64,000 bases of DNA from Maribacter litoralis (GTDB lineage Bacteria; Bacteroidota; Bacteroidia; Flavobacteriales; Flavobacteriaceae): the NCBI RefSeq assembly GCF_003075045.1, contig NZ_QCZD01000002.1, forward strand, positions 248,001-312,000, in the 5' to 3' direction. The position numbers and the translations under genes are program-made. Of this stretch, positions 37,602-47,037 are shown piece after piece (position 1 is the first letter of the stretch; each line of letters opens with the position of its first letter). The notes beneath the pieces were generated by a model. The model was not told the DNA's origin. It was given only the letters and a program-made list of their open reading frames with translations, and ran no database searches.

Positions 37602-37955
37602 ATGAGGAATATACTGTTATTTGTTTTAATTATTAGCGGTCAGTTGGCTTTAGCTCAAATGGATTCACAACCAATTACTGAATTTAAAGGATTTGATGAT
37701 GCTAGTGAGCTATTATTGGATGTAAGAACTCCCAAAGAATATAACCAAGGTAGTATTGATGGGGCAATAAATATTGACTGGCTATCCAATGAGTTTAATG
37801 AAAAGGTTACAAAGCTGGATAAGGATAAAAAAGTATATGTGTTTTGTAAGAAAGGTGGTAGAAGCTTAAAATCTCAAGCAAGATTGGCGGAGTTAGGTTT
37901 TACGAATGTTGTTGACTTACAAGGAGGTTATGATGCTTATTCAAATAAGAATTAA
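37602..37955 (+). CDS. Secreted single-domain rhodanese
   Basis: A 117-residue protein with signal peptide (MRNILLFVLIISGQLALAQ) and one rhodanese domain: LLDVRTPKEYNQGSIDGAINI and the active-site loop VFCKKGGRS with the catalytic Cys. Rhodaneses transfer sulfane sulfur or detoxify cyanide; periplasmic single-domain forms are common and their partner is usually unknown. It is divergent from the ECF sigma gene and could be controlled by it, though no shared promoter element is proven. Confidence 0.85.
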   Translation: MRNILLFVLIISGQLALAQMDSQPITEFKGFDDASELLLDVRTPKEYNQGSIDGAINIDWLSNEFNEKVTKLDKDKKVYVFCKKGGRSLKSQARLAELGFTNVVDLQGGYDAYSNKN

Positions 37956-37998
37956 TCGGTTTTCATTTTAAACGAATTATCTGATTGCTTCTAAATTT

Positions 37999-38397
37999 CT
38001 AAAGTTCAGCAAGAATTTTGGTCAATTGGTTGTCTCTTATTGGTTTTACTATGTAATCCTTTACTTCGCTTATTTCTTTTGTTTTGTCAAAATCTACTAA
38101 ATCTACCGAAGATGATAAAATATACACGGTTATCTTTTTGACCATTTCGGGAATTAATTTTACGTATTGCTGCATAAACCCGTAACCGTCCATAACGGGC
38201 ATATTTATGTCTAAGAAAATGATATCGGGCAATTCATGGTCGTTATTGATATTGGCTTTTAAAAAGGTCATTGCTTCGGCTCCGTCGGTAAACGGTATAA
38301 TATTATTTACAGATTTATGAACTTGTAAGGTGTGTAGAATTGTGTATTGAAAAACATCATCGTCATCTATAATGCAAACATTTATATTGTTGTTCAT
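37999..38397 (-). CDS. Stand-alone response regulator (receiver domain only)
   Basis: A 132-residue receiver. The acidic triad starts in CIIDDDDVF, the phosphorylated Asp is in IIFLDINMPVMDGYGF (D63), and KPI near the end carries the conserved Lys. No output domain is present, so it acts by protein contact. It begins 6 bases after the stop of the multi-PAS kinase upstream on the same strand; the two form a two-gene operon and probably a cognate pair. Confidence 0.92.
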   Translation of the reverse strand: MNNNINVCIIDDDDVFQYTILHTLQVHKSVNNIIPFTDGAEAMTFLKANINNDHELPDIIFLDINMPVMDGYGFMQQYVKLIPEMVKKITVYILSSSVDLVDFDKTKEISEVKDYIVKPIRDNQLTKILAEL

Positions 38398-38403
38398 CTT
38401 GTT

Positions 38404-41400
38404 TTAATTTAGGGTTACAAAAAATGTTGAACCTACGTTAACTTCACTTTCTACTGTTATCGATCCGCCCATGGCCAATATTTGCGCTTTTGTAATAAAT
38501 AGCCCAATACCTTTAGCTTCTGGGTGTTTATGAAATACTTTGTTGAGCCCGAATAGCTTATGACCATGACTCTTTAAATCAATGCCCACCCCGTTATCTT
38601 TAAATTCTAATAGTGTTTTCTCATTTTCTAATTTTGAAGAAATGAAAATTTTCGGTATTCTATCGGGTGCTCTATATTTTATGGCATTACTAATTAAATT
38701 CAGAAATATACTCTCTAAATAAATAGGGTTGTAATTTACATTTTTTACTTGGGAAAAATCAAAATTAATTATAGCCTTTGTCTCTATTAATTCCGCAGCT
38801 AATGTTTGCTTTGTTTTCAGTAAAACGTCTTCGAAATCTATATGAGGTTTTATTTCAACACCATTTTTCTTTATGGTGATCATCTCAACCAAGGCATTCA
38901 ATGTTTCGTTAAGGTGTTTAATAACTATTTCAAACTTATCAAATATTTCTACTTTCTTATCCTCACAAGTAGAATTCTTATACATTTGAAGTAACGCATT
39001 TAAATTGCCTACTGGTGATCTTAAATTATGAGAGGTAATTTGATTAAACTCTGCTAATTGTTTGTTTTGTGATGTTAGTTTTTTGGTCGATTCCTCCAGG
39101 TTTTTATTGGTTTCTAAAATCTTTTGTTTTGATAGAATTTCTTCTGTAATATCTCTACTAGAACCAATAATTTTTGTGGCGTTTCCGTTTCTGTCGGTAA
39201 TTACTTTACCGACAATTTCGCAGAAGCGTATATCACCATTTTCATGTAAAATGCGTTGGGTAAATTTATCGACCTTTTTGGTGATAATGGCGTTTTCTCT
39301 TTTGTGTAATAAAAATTCTCGATCGTCTGGATGCGTATGGGTGAGGAATAAATCAAAATTCATGGCAATACCGAGATCAAACCCATAAATTCGATACATA
39401 TTATTAGACCAAATAAAAGAACCATTAGAGACATTTAATTGCCAATACCCTATCATAGCCAGCTCTTCGGCAAAATTTAGCATGTGGTTTTTCTCTAATA
39501 TATCTTTTTCGATTTTTAATTTTTCGGTAATGTCTTGCGCTGTACCGGCTAATTCGATAACCTTTCCTAAATGATTTTTTTTGTATTCTGCCCGTGATTG
39601 TATAGAACGAATTGATTCATCGTCTAAAATGATACGAAAAGACAATGATTTTATACTGTCGTCCCCTTCAACTGATTTTTTAACCCGGGTTTTTACATTT
39701 TCGATATCACCAGGATGTATACGTGAGTAAAACTTATCCATATTGATAACAGAACCTACATTAAAACCAAAAATTTTATATAAGTTATCCGACCATTTTA
39801 AAATATCACTTTCTATGTCTAAATGCCACGACCCCATATTGGACATTTCTTCTGCGAAGGATAGAAGTTGGTTTTTTTCTTTAATTTCTTCGCGGGCTTT
39901 TACCTTTTCGGTTACGTCTTGAGTTGAGCCAATTAATTCTACAATATTTCCATTCTGATCTTCAATAACTTCAGCCAATAATTCTAATGACCTTATGCAA
40001 CCGTTATTTTTTATAATGCGAAATGCTAATGTTTCATTACTTTTATGGGAGTCTAAAATATTTTTAATTTGATTATTTACACTTTCGACATCATCAGGGT
40101 GAACTTTAGATAAAAACACCTCAATGGTAATAGGAGTGTGTAATTCAATCCCATATATCTTATAAAGGTTATCTGACCAAGTTGAAACGCCGGTTCCAGG
40201 ATTCCATTTCCAGGATCCCATCATCGCCATTTCTTCGGATACGGAAAGTAAGTGGTTTTTTTCGTTGATTTCTTGCTCGGTTTTGACTCGGCTGGTAATA
40301 TCTTGAGTTGTTCCTGTAATTTCTAAATCGCCATCTTCATTAATGCTAGTAATTCCTCTAACCTCTAATGTCTTAATAGTATCTTTGTCTAATTGAATGC
40401 GATAATTTAAATGGTTGTGTTCTATTCCTTCTACTATTTCACTTGAAACTTGTTTAACTTTTTCTAAATCGGGTGGATAAATCTTTGCCAAAGATTTTTC
40501 TAAATCAATATGTTCCCCGGGTTCATAGCCATATATTCTGTAATGGTTATCAGACCATTTGAAAATTTCATTTTTGGGTTGCCATTGAAAAGAACCTAAA
40601 TTGGCCATTTTTTCGGCTAAACTTAATTGATGGTTTTTGTGTATGAGCTCTAGTTCCCTATGTCTGGCTTCTGTGATATCTTGGCAAGTACCCGACATTT
40701 CAACAACTTCCCCTTTGCTGTTTCTTACAATTTTACCGATGGATTTTATTATCTTAATTGTACCGTCATCCAATTGAATTTTATACGTGGAACTAGGAAA
40801 ATCACCCTCTTGCATAGCATTAGAGAGTTTTGTGGTAATTGTCTGGCGGTCGTCTTCGTGAATATAATTTATGTACGTCTCAAAAGTTAGCGGTTTGTTT
40901 TTGTCATGACCATATATGGCACGTAAATTATCTGACCAAAAAACTTCATTGGTCGCGGTATTCCACTGCCAATAACCGATCATCGCCATTTTTTCGGCGC
41001 TGTTCAATTGATGGTTTTTTTGCTCAAGTTCTAACTCTTTGGTTTGGTTTTCGGTAATGTCTAAACAGGTGCCTAAAAGTTCTTGTAGACCATCCTCATT
41101 GTTATACGTGACCTTTCCGATAATTTGAATGATTTTTATAACATTATTGTCCGTAATAATTCTGTGTGTAAAATTGTAGGGCTTGTGGTCGTTTCTAAAT
41201 TGATCTATTTTTAATTTTGTGACCTCCCTGTCTTCTGGGTGAATTTTTTGAAAGTAAGTGTCAAAAGTTATCTTTTTGTGTTTTGGGTGGTCAAAAATGA
41301 TATAAACGTTATCTGACCAAAACACTTCATCTGTGGCAGGTTTGTACCTCCAATACCCCATTGTGGTTAAATGTTCCGCAAAATTTAAAAGTTGATTTTT

Positions 41401-42570
41401 CCTCGTTAATTCTATTTCAATATCCAGTTTTTTAGTAATATCTTGAGTCGTACCAATTAACTCAATAACGTTACCGTTTAAATCTGTTATGGCATCGGAG
41501 ACGACTCTTACCGTTTTAGTAGTGTTATTTTCTAACAGGACGCGATGTGTAAAAGTGTGAGATTTCTTTTCTCTCTTTATTTCTTCAAGTTTTTTATTTA
41601 CGAGCTCAACATCGGCTGGATGAATGATTTTTTTGAATTTTTCAAAATTCATTGGAACACCTACTTCTAAGTCGAAAATGGTATAAAGATTATTTGACCA
41701 TTTGAATTCTCCATTTACAAGTGAAAATTGCCATGAACCTGCTTGATTAATGCTTTCAGATAATTCTAATTGTTGTTTTTTTTCAAACAGCTCTTGTTCT
41801 TTTGCTACTTGCTCTGTAATATCTTGGCAAGTTCCCATTAGTGAAACAATATCATCTTCATCATTAATAATAACCTTGCCCGAAGATCTTAGGGTTTTAA
41901 TAGTGCCGTTGGATAATTGAATACGGTAAACGGATTCTGGAAATATTTTATCTTTTAATGCACGTTCAAATTTTGCGGCAATTTTTTCTTTATCCTCTTG
42001 GTGAACATAATTTAAATAAACTTCAAAAGAGATTGGACTATTTGGGTCATGATCAAAAATGTTATAGAAATTATCGGACCATATTAATTTGTCGGTAATA
42101 AGATTCCATTTCCATGATCCGGAATTTGCCAGAATTTCTGCGGCATTTAATTGCTCTAGTTGCTGTACTGTTTCAACTTGTGAATTGTTAAACTGCGAAA
42201 TTTCTATAGTGGCGCCATGAAGCCTAGTACAATATCCGTTTTTTAAAGCAGGTTGCACCGTAGTTCTTACTATACGTTTTTCACCTTTTTGGGTTAGAAT
42301 ACCGTAAGTTAGCTCAAATGGAATGCCTTCTTTTATTGCTTTCTTATGAGCTTTAGTAATTAAATCTTTCTGATTTAAGTTGTCGCAATTGCCATATAAA
42401 TCTTCTGTTCGTGGTGTGAAATTCAAAGGTGCTTGGTGAATTTCTTTTAAATCGCTATTCCAATAAATATGGTTGGATTTGATATCTAGTTGAAATATAC
42501 CAATGCATGGAACCTTATTGCTTGTTACTAATAGTTGATCATGATGTAAAAGAGTATTCCCTTTTTCCAT
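38404..42570 (-). CDS. Soluble sensor histidine kinase with nine PAS domains
   Basis: With ATG 42570 (MEKGNTLL) it is 1,388 residues. A divergent PAS domain (about 20-130) is followed by eight PAS units of about 125 residues, each with a WSDN/WSNN signature such as SWKWNLITDKLIWSDNFYNI and ending DITE, spanning about 145-1140. Then come HisKA with phospho-acceptor SHNLRSP (H1181 from this ATG) and an HATPase domain (GVGIDLKSHGHKLFGL and GIGLFITKAQILAMGG). No membrane segment or signal peptide is visible, so it should be cytoplasmic. A downstream receiver protein is the probable partner. The repeat units differ enough to exclude an assembly artefact. Confidence 0.93.
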   Translation of the reverse strand: MEKGNTLLHHDQLLVTSNKVPCIGIFQLDIKSNHIYWNSDLKEIHQAPLNFTPRTEDLYGNCDNLNQKDLITKAHKKAIKEGIPFELTYGILTQKGEKRIVRTTVQPALKNGYCTRLHGATIEISQFNNSQVETVQQLEQLNAAEILANSGSWKWNLITDKLIWSDNFYNIFDHDPNSPISFEVYLNYVHQEDKEKIAAKFERALKDKIFPESVYRIQLSNGTIKTLRSSGKVIINDEDDIVSLMGTCQDITEQVAKEQELFEKKQQLELSESINQAGSWQFSLVNGEFKWSNNLYTIFDLEVGVPMNFEKFKKIIHPADVELVNKKLEEIKREKKSHTFTHRVLLENNTTKTVRVVSDAITDLNGNVIELIGTTQDITKKLDIEIELTRKNQLLNFAEHLTTMGYWRYKPATDEVFWSDNVYIIFDHPKHKKITFDTYFQKIHPEDREVTKLKIDQFRNDHKPYNFTHRIITDNNVIKIIQIIGKVTYNNEDGLQELLGTCLDITENQTKELELEQKNHQLNSAEKMAMIGYWQWNTATNEVFWSDNLRAIYGHDKNKPLTFETYINYIHEDDRQTITTKLSNAMQEGDFPSSTYKIQLDDGTIKIIKSIGKIVRNSKGEVVEMSGTCQDITEARHRELELIHKNHQLSLAEKMANLGSFQWQPKNEIFKWSDNHYRIYGYEPGEHIDLEKSLAKIYPPDLEKVKQVSSEIVEGIEHNHLNYRIQLDKDTIKTLEVRGITSINEDGDLEITGTTQDITSRVKTEQEINEKNHLLSVSEEMAMMGSWKWNPGTGVSTWSDNLYKIYGIELHTPITIEVFLSKVHPDDVESVNNQIKNILDSHKSNETLAFRIIKNNGCIRSLELLAEVIEDQNGNIVELIGSTQDVTEKVKAREEIKEKNQLLSFAEEMSNMGSWHLDIESDILKWSDNLYKIFGFNVGSVINMDKFYSRIHPGDIENVKTRVKKSVEGDDSIKSLSFRIILDDESIRSIQSRAEYKKNHLGKVIELAGTAQDITEKLKIEKDILEKNHMLNFAEELAMIGYWQLNVSNGSFIWSNNMYRIYGFDLGIAMNFDLFLTHTHPDDREFLLHKRENAIITKKVDKFTQRILHENGDIRFCEIVGKVITDRNGNATKIIGSSRDITEEILSKQKILETNKNLEESTKKLTSQNKQLAEFNQITSHNLRSPVGNLNALLQMYKNSTCEDKKVEIFDKFEIVIKHLNETLNALVEMITIKKNGVEIKPHIDFEDVLLKTKQTLAAELIETKAIINFDFSQVKNVNYNPIYLESIFLNLISNAIKYRAPDRIPKIFISSKLENEKTLLEFKDNGVGIDLKSHGHKLFGLNKVFHKHPEAKGIGLFITKAQILAMGGSITVESEVNVGSTFFVTLN

Positions 42571-43179
42571 AGTCAAAAGTGTTTAATGATTGACGCCAAA
42601 GGCAGAAAGAATAAACTACTAGTTGTAATGGTTTGTGCTGTAGTTATATTACTACAATATAATTAATAAATATTTGATTAGCAGAAGGTTTGTGAGTTAA
42701 ATGAATTCTCAAGTCAGTTATTACAACGTTTATGCATTAAATCAACGTTGTACGTCAATGGACAATTCGAAGATGTTACCTTGGGTTTGTTGATGATTAG
42801 ATTTTTATCCATTCTCCATTTGTTTTATGCCACCTAATTTTCAGTGCTTTAAGAATTTGTTTATGAAAATGGTCTTGATTGGTTACATCTATTACATGTA
42901 GTGCCTAATCATTTATATAGAGGCGAGTTAAAATTAATTCAAGAAAGATGATGAGCAGCCGTATAGAGATTGAAATTGTTATTTGCCACTTTATTTCTAA
43001 AAGGAATAAGTCCTGATAGTACGGTAATGGGGGTAGAGTTATAATATTATAATAAGTAAGTAGTTTCTTGAGCTTTGTACTAAATTAACCTGATATTGAT
43101 TCTGAATCATATTCATAAATCAATATCAGGTTGTTTTTAATATTTATGTAGAATTACTAGGTTTTTTTTTGAAATTGAA
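42571..43179. other. Gene-poor gap of about 600 bp
   Basis: No plausible complete gene. On the plus strand 42853-42948 encodes a short protein-like stretch (EFVYENGLDWLHLLHVVPNH continuing to LIQER) ending in two TGA codons; it could be the remnant of a lost gene, but I recognise no family. A 15-bp perfect stem sits at 43087-43132. The remainder is AT-rich with no clear promoter. Confidence 0.5.
43087..43138 (+). terminator. Strong plus-strand hairpin terminator with no plus-strand gene
   Basis: The arms aacctgatattgatt and aatcaatatcaggtt pair perfectly over 15 bp around a 16-base loop and are followed by GTTTTT on the plus strand. The flanking genes are both on the minus strand. It could act for the M3 peptidase gene in reverse, but its minus-side tail is not T-rich. 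Confidence 0.6.
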
Positions 43180-45201
43180 CTAGTTCAATAATCCTGCTCT
43201 TTCCAATAAAGCCTCTACTTTAGGTTCAGCACCTCTAAATCTTTTATAAAGTACCATAGGATTTTCAGTGCCACCTTGTGAAAGGACGTTGTCCTTGAAC
43301 TTGGTTGCTACTTCTTTATTGAAAATTCCTTTTTCTTTAAAATAAGCAAATGCATCTGCATCCAACACTTCTGCCCATTTATAACTGTAGTACCCCGAAG
43401 AATAACCTCCTTGAAAGATATGTGAGAATGCCGTACTCATACAGGTTTCTGGAGTTTCTGGGTATAAACTTGTGTCTTTGAACGCTTCATCTTCATGGGC
43501 TTTTACATTGGTGATGCTCGTTGGGTCAATTCCGTGCCAAGACATATCCAATAATCCAAAACTCAACTGACGTAGCGTTTGCATTCCTTCTTGGAAAGTG
43601 GCGGATTCCTTTATTTTTTTAACCAATTCCATTGGTATGATTTCACCGGTTTCGTAATGTTTGGCAAATAGTTCCAATGCTTCTTTTTCATAACACCAGT
43701 TTTCTAAAACCTGACTAGGTAATTCTACGAAGTCCCAAAATACAGATGTACCAGATAGGCTAGGGTAAGTGGTGTTTGCCAGCATACCGTGCAAACCGTG
43801 TCCAAATTCATGGAATAGGGTCGTAACTTCATTAAAAGTCAATAATGAAGGTTTGCTTTTAGTGGACGGAGTAAAATTGCACACGTTTGATATATGCGGA
43901 CGCACATTCTCGCCATTTCTTTTCCATTGACTTTTAAAAGAGGTCATCCAAGCGCCACCACGCTTGCCTGCTCTTGGGTGAAAATCAGCATAAAAGAGAG
44001 ATATAAAATTCTTGTCGGTATCGTAAACTTTATAGGTTTTTACCTCGTCATGATATTTTTCGACATCGGTTACTTCTTCAAAATTTAAGTCGAATAAGTT
44101 TTCTGCTACTTTAAAAACTCCATTGATTACATTTTCAAGCTTGAAATATGGCTTCAGTTTTTCATCATCTAAATTAAAAAGTTCTTGCTTTAATTTTTCA
44201 GAGTAATAACTACTATCCCATTTTTCTAATTGGTCAATGCCATCAAGTTTTTTGGCAAAATCTTCTAGTTGTTTAAACTCACGTTCTGCGGCTGGTTTCG
44301 CTTTTTCTAGCAATTCACTTAAGAAAGAATGTACTTTTTCTGGCGTCTCTGCCATACGCTCTTCCAATACAAAATCGGCATGCGTTTTATAACCCAATAA
44401 GTTGGCTCTTTCAAAACGTAGTTTAGCAATTTCAAGAACATTTTCTTGATTGTCCAACTCATCATTATGAAACCCTTTGCTTCCAAAAGCCAATGAAAGC
44501 TTTTTTCGTAATGCTCTGTTTTTAGCATACTTCATAAAGGGTATATAGCTTGGGTAATCTAAGGTAATCATCCAACCATCTTCTTTCCCTTTTGAAATCG
44601 CCAATTGTGCGGCAGCTTCTTTTTCACCTTCAGGTAATCCGTCTAAATCTGCTTCATCCGTAAGGTGTAGTTGAAATTTATTGGTTTCGGCAAGTACGTT
44701 TTCGCCAAATGTTAGTTTTAACTTTGCCAGTTTAGCATCGATTTCACGTAAACGTGTCTTTTTCTCTTCGGATAAATTAGCTCCGTTTCTGCTAAAGCTC
44801 TTATATTTCTTATCTAAAAGGGTATTTTGCTCTACGGTAAGGTCTAAATCATCTTTTTGGTCATATACTGCTTTTACCCTCTTGAACAAATCTTCATTTA
44901 GGGTAATGTCATTACCAAATTCTGATAATAACGGAGAAATTTCTTGTGCAATTTTCTGAATCTCCTCATTGGTTTCGGCAGAATTCAAGTTAAAAAACAC
45001 ACTTGAAATTCGGTCTAATTGCTGACCTGAAAATTCTAATGCTTCAATGGTATTTTCAAAAGTAGGTGCTTCCGTATTATTCGTAATAGAATCTATTTCT
45101 GCTCTTGCATCTTCTATAGATTGTAAAAAAGCGGGTTTAAAATGCTCGTTTTTAATTTGTGAAAATGGAGCAGTATCAAAAGGGGATAACAATGGATTCA
45201 T
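43180..45201 (-). CDS. M3-family zinc oligopeptidase (Dcp/oligopeptidase A type)
   Basis: A 673-residue thimet-oligopeptidase relative that cleaves short peptides in the cytoplasm or periplasm. The zinc motif HEFGHGLHGML is near 463 and the second ligand region is EFVELPSQVLENWCYEKEAL-like around 500-520. N-terminal helices (NPLLSPFDTAPFSQIKNEHF) match the family. No signal peptide is visible, favouring a cytoplasmic location. Which of Dcp or OpdA it represents cannot be decided from sequence alone. It precedes (same strand, 51 bases) nothing else and is downstream of purE. Confidence 0.93.
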   Translation of the reverse strand: MNPLLSPFDTAPFSQIKNEHFKPAFLQSIEDARAEIDSITNNTEAPTFENTIEALEFSGQQLDRISSVFFNLNSAETNEEIQKIAQEISPLLSEFGNDITLNEDLFKRVKAVYDQKDDLDLTVEQNTLLDKKYKSFSRNGANLSEEKKTRLREIDAKLAKLKLTFGENVLAETNKFQLHLTDEADLDGLPEGEKEAAAQLAISKGKEDGWMITLDYPSYIPFMKYAKNRALRKKLSLAFGSKGFHNDELDNQENVLEIAKLRFERANLLGYKTHADFVLEERMAETPEKVHSFLSELLEKAKPAAEREFKQLEDFAKKLDGIDQLEKWDSSYYSEKLKQELFNLDDEKLKPYFKLENVINGVFKVAENLFDLNFEEVTDVEKYHDEVKTYKVYDTDKNFISLFYADFHPRAGKRGGAWMTSFKSQWKRNGENVRPHISNVCNFTPSTKSKPSLLTFNEVTTLFHEFGHGLHGMLANTTYPSLSGTSVFWDFVELPSQVLENWCYEKEALELFAKHYETGEIIPMELVKKIKESATFQEGMQTLRQLSFGLLDMSWHGIDPTSITNVKAHEDEAFKDTSLYPETPETCMSTAFSHIFQGGYSSGYYSYKWAEVLDADAFAYFKEKGIFNKEVATKFKDNVLSQGGTENPMVLYKRFRGAEPKVEALLERAGLLN

Positions 45202-45252
45202 ATTTCTAGTATTGAGAAATTAGATTTGAGAATTGAAATTTCTTGTAGATGA

Positions 45253-45741
45253 CTATTTGCCATTTACAGCTTTAGCGCCATCGATAACTTTTTGCTTTAG
45301 ACCTTCTTTATACAAAATCACCTTGTCTAAAACACATTTATCTGAGCTACCTATAATTTGAGCAGCCAAAATTCCTGCGTTTTTTGCTCCGTTCAATGCT
45401 ACGGTAGCTACCGGTACACCACCTGGCATTTGAAGTATAGAGAGTACAGAGTCCCATCCGTCAATAGAATTGCTACTTTTTACAGGAACCCCAATAACGG
45501 GTAACGGAGACATTGATGCTACCATACCTGGCAAATGGGCTGCCCCACCGGCACCGGCAATAATGACCGAATAACCGTTGGTGTGTGCATTTTTACTGAA
45601 ATCAAAAAGTTTTTCAGGTGTTCTGTGGGCAGATACAATATCTACATCTACCTCTATGTCAAAACCTTTTAAAATATCTATGGCGTCTTGCATTACGGGC
45701 ATATCACTAGTGCTGCCCATTACTACGGCTACTTTACTCAT
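45253..45741 (-). CDS. purE: N5-carboxyaminoimidazole ribonucleotide mutase PurE
   Basis: Converts N5-CAIR to CAIR in purine synthesis (class I PurE). The 162 residues include VAVVMGSTSDMPVMQDA, SAHRTPEKLF with the catalytic His, and IAGAGGAAHLPGMVASMSPLPVIGVP, plus the typical LPGGVP-like SILQMPGGVPVATV. Five bases downstream of purK, so co-transcribed. Confidence 0.98.
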   Translation of the reverse strand: MSKVAVVMGSTSDMPVMQDAIDILKGFDIEVDVDIVSAHRTPEKLFDFSKNAHTNGYSVIIAGAGGAAHLPGMVASMSPLPVIGVPVKSSNSIDGWDSVLSILQMPGGVPVATVALNGAKNAGILAAQIIGSSDKCVLDKVILYKEGLKQKVIDGAKAVNGK

Positions 45742-45746
45742 GTTTA

Positions 45747-46901
45747 TTATTTTGAAATCACTTGAATTGTTTCTTTTACTTTTTCGGCAATGGCTCTTGC
45801 CTTGCCTAAGTCATCGTTAACTATGGTTACATGACCCATTTTACGAAATGGTCTTGTTTGAGCTTTTCCATAAATATGCGGGGTAACACCTTCCATCGCT
45901 AAAATTTCATTAATGTTCTTGTAGACGACATTACCTGTATGTCCTTCGGCACCCACCAAGTTTACCATTACACCGGCAACCTTGCTATCTGTTCTTCCTA
46001 AAGGTAAGCCTAGAATACTACGTATGTGCTGTTCAAACTGGTTGGTGTAACTAGCTTCAATACTGTAGTGACCGCTATTGTGTGGTCTTGGCGCTACTTC
46101 GTTCACTAAAATTTGATCGTCTTCGGTTTGGAACATTTCAACGGCTAACAACCCGGTCAGTCCTATTTTATTCGCTACTTTTAATGCGAGTGCTCTTGCT
46201 TTTTCAGCCACTTTATCATCTATACGTGCCGGGCAAATTACATATTCCACTTGGTTGGCTTCTGGGTGAAATTCCATTTCTACAACGGGGTAGGTCTTAA
46301 TTTCTCCTTCCGCATTTCTAGAAACAATTACGGCTAATTCGTTCTTGAACGGAATCATGGTTTCTGCAATACATTCGCCGGTAGGTAATCCTTCTAAATC
46401 GGCTAAATTACGAACCACTTTGACTCCTTGCCCGTCATACCCGAATTGTGCTACTTTCCAAACAAAAGGAAATTTTAATCCGCCGTTCGCAACACTATCC
46501 TCAATTTCGCTCAAATAGGCAAACCGCTGAAAATCTGCGGTAGGTATATCGTTATCAACATAAAACAATTTTTGCTTTGCCTTATTTTGAATAATGCGTA
46601 GCGCTTTAGGCTGCGGATACACTTTTACCCCTTCGTCTTCTAATTTTTCTAACGCATCTAAATTTACATTTTCAATCTCTATCGTTAGTATGTCTACATC
46701 TTTACCAAACTTATAGACCGTATCATAATCTAAAAGACTGCCCTGTACAAATTCATTGCATGACATGCTACTTGGTGCATCTGGTGATGCATCTAAAACT
46801 TTGGTGTAGACATCCCATTTTCGGGTTTCGTAAAGCATCATTTTGCCTAATTGACCACCTCCTAAGATGCCTAATTTAAAATCTGAAGAAAAATAATCCA
46901 T
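45747..46901 (-). CDS. purK: N5-carboxyaminoimidazole ribonucleotide synthase PurK
   Basis: ATP-grasp enzyme that makes N5-CAIR, the substrate of PurE. The 384 residues begin with KLGILGGGQLGKMML, contain FPFVWKVAQFGYDGQGV (ATP-grasp lysine), EVAPRPHNSGHYSIEA and the closing MGHVTIVNDDLGKAR. It is the first gene of the purK-purE pair and is divergent from the Hpt-Adk gene. Confidence 0.98.
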   Translation of the reverse strand: MDYFSSDFKLGILGGGQLGKMMLYETRKWDVYTKVLDASPDAPSSMSCNEFVQGSLLDYDTVYKFGKDVDILTIEIENVNLDALEKLEDEGVKVYPQPKALRIIQNKAKQKLFYVDNDIPTADFQRFAYLSEIEDSVANGGLKFPFVWKVAQFGYDGQGVKVVRNLADLEGLPTGECIAETMIPFKNELAVIVSRNAEGEIKTYPVVEMEFHPEANQVEYVICPARIDDKVAEKARALALKVANKIGLTGLLAVEMFQTEDDQILVNEVAPRPHNSGHYSIEASYTNQFEQHIRSILGLPLGRTDSKVAGVMVNLVGAEGHTGNVVYKNINEILAMEGVTPHIYGKAQTRPFRKMGHVTIVNDDLGKARAIAEKVKETIQVISK

Positions 46902-47037
46902 ATAATTGTTGCTTTTGGCAGTTGAAAAAATGCCTTAAGTGTTACAAAAATACGGTTAAATCTTAGAAACCAATTCCTTTCTATTCAAAAACACAAGGCA
47001 ATACCTTATCTTTGCAAACCTTGATAATCCATGACAA

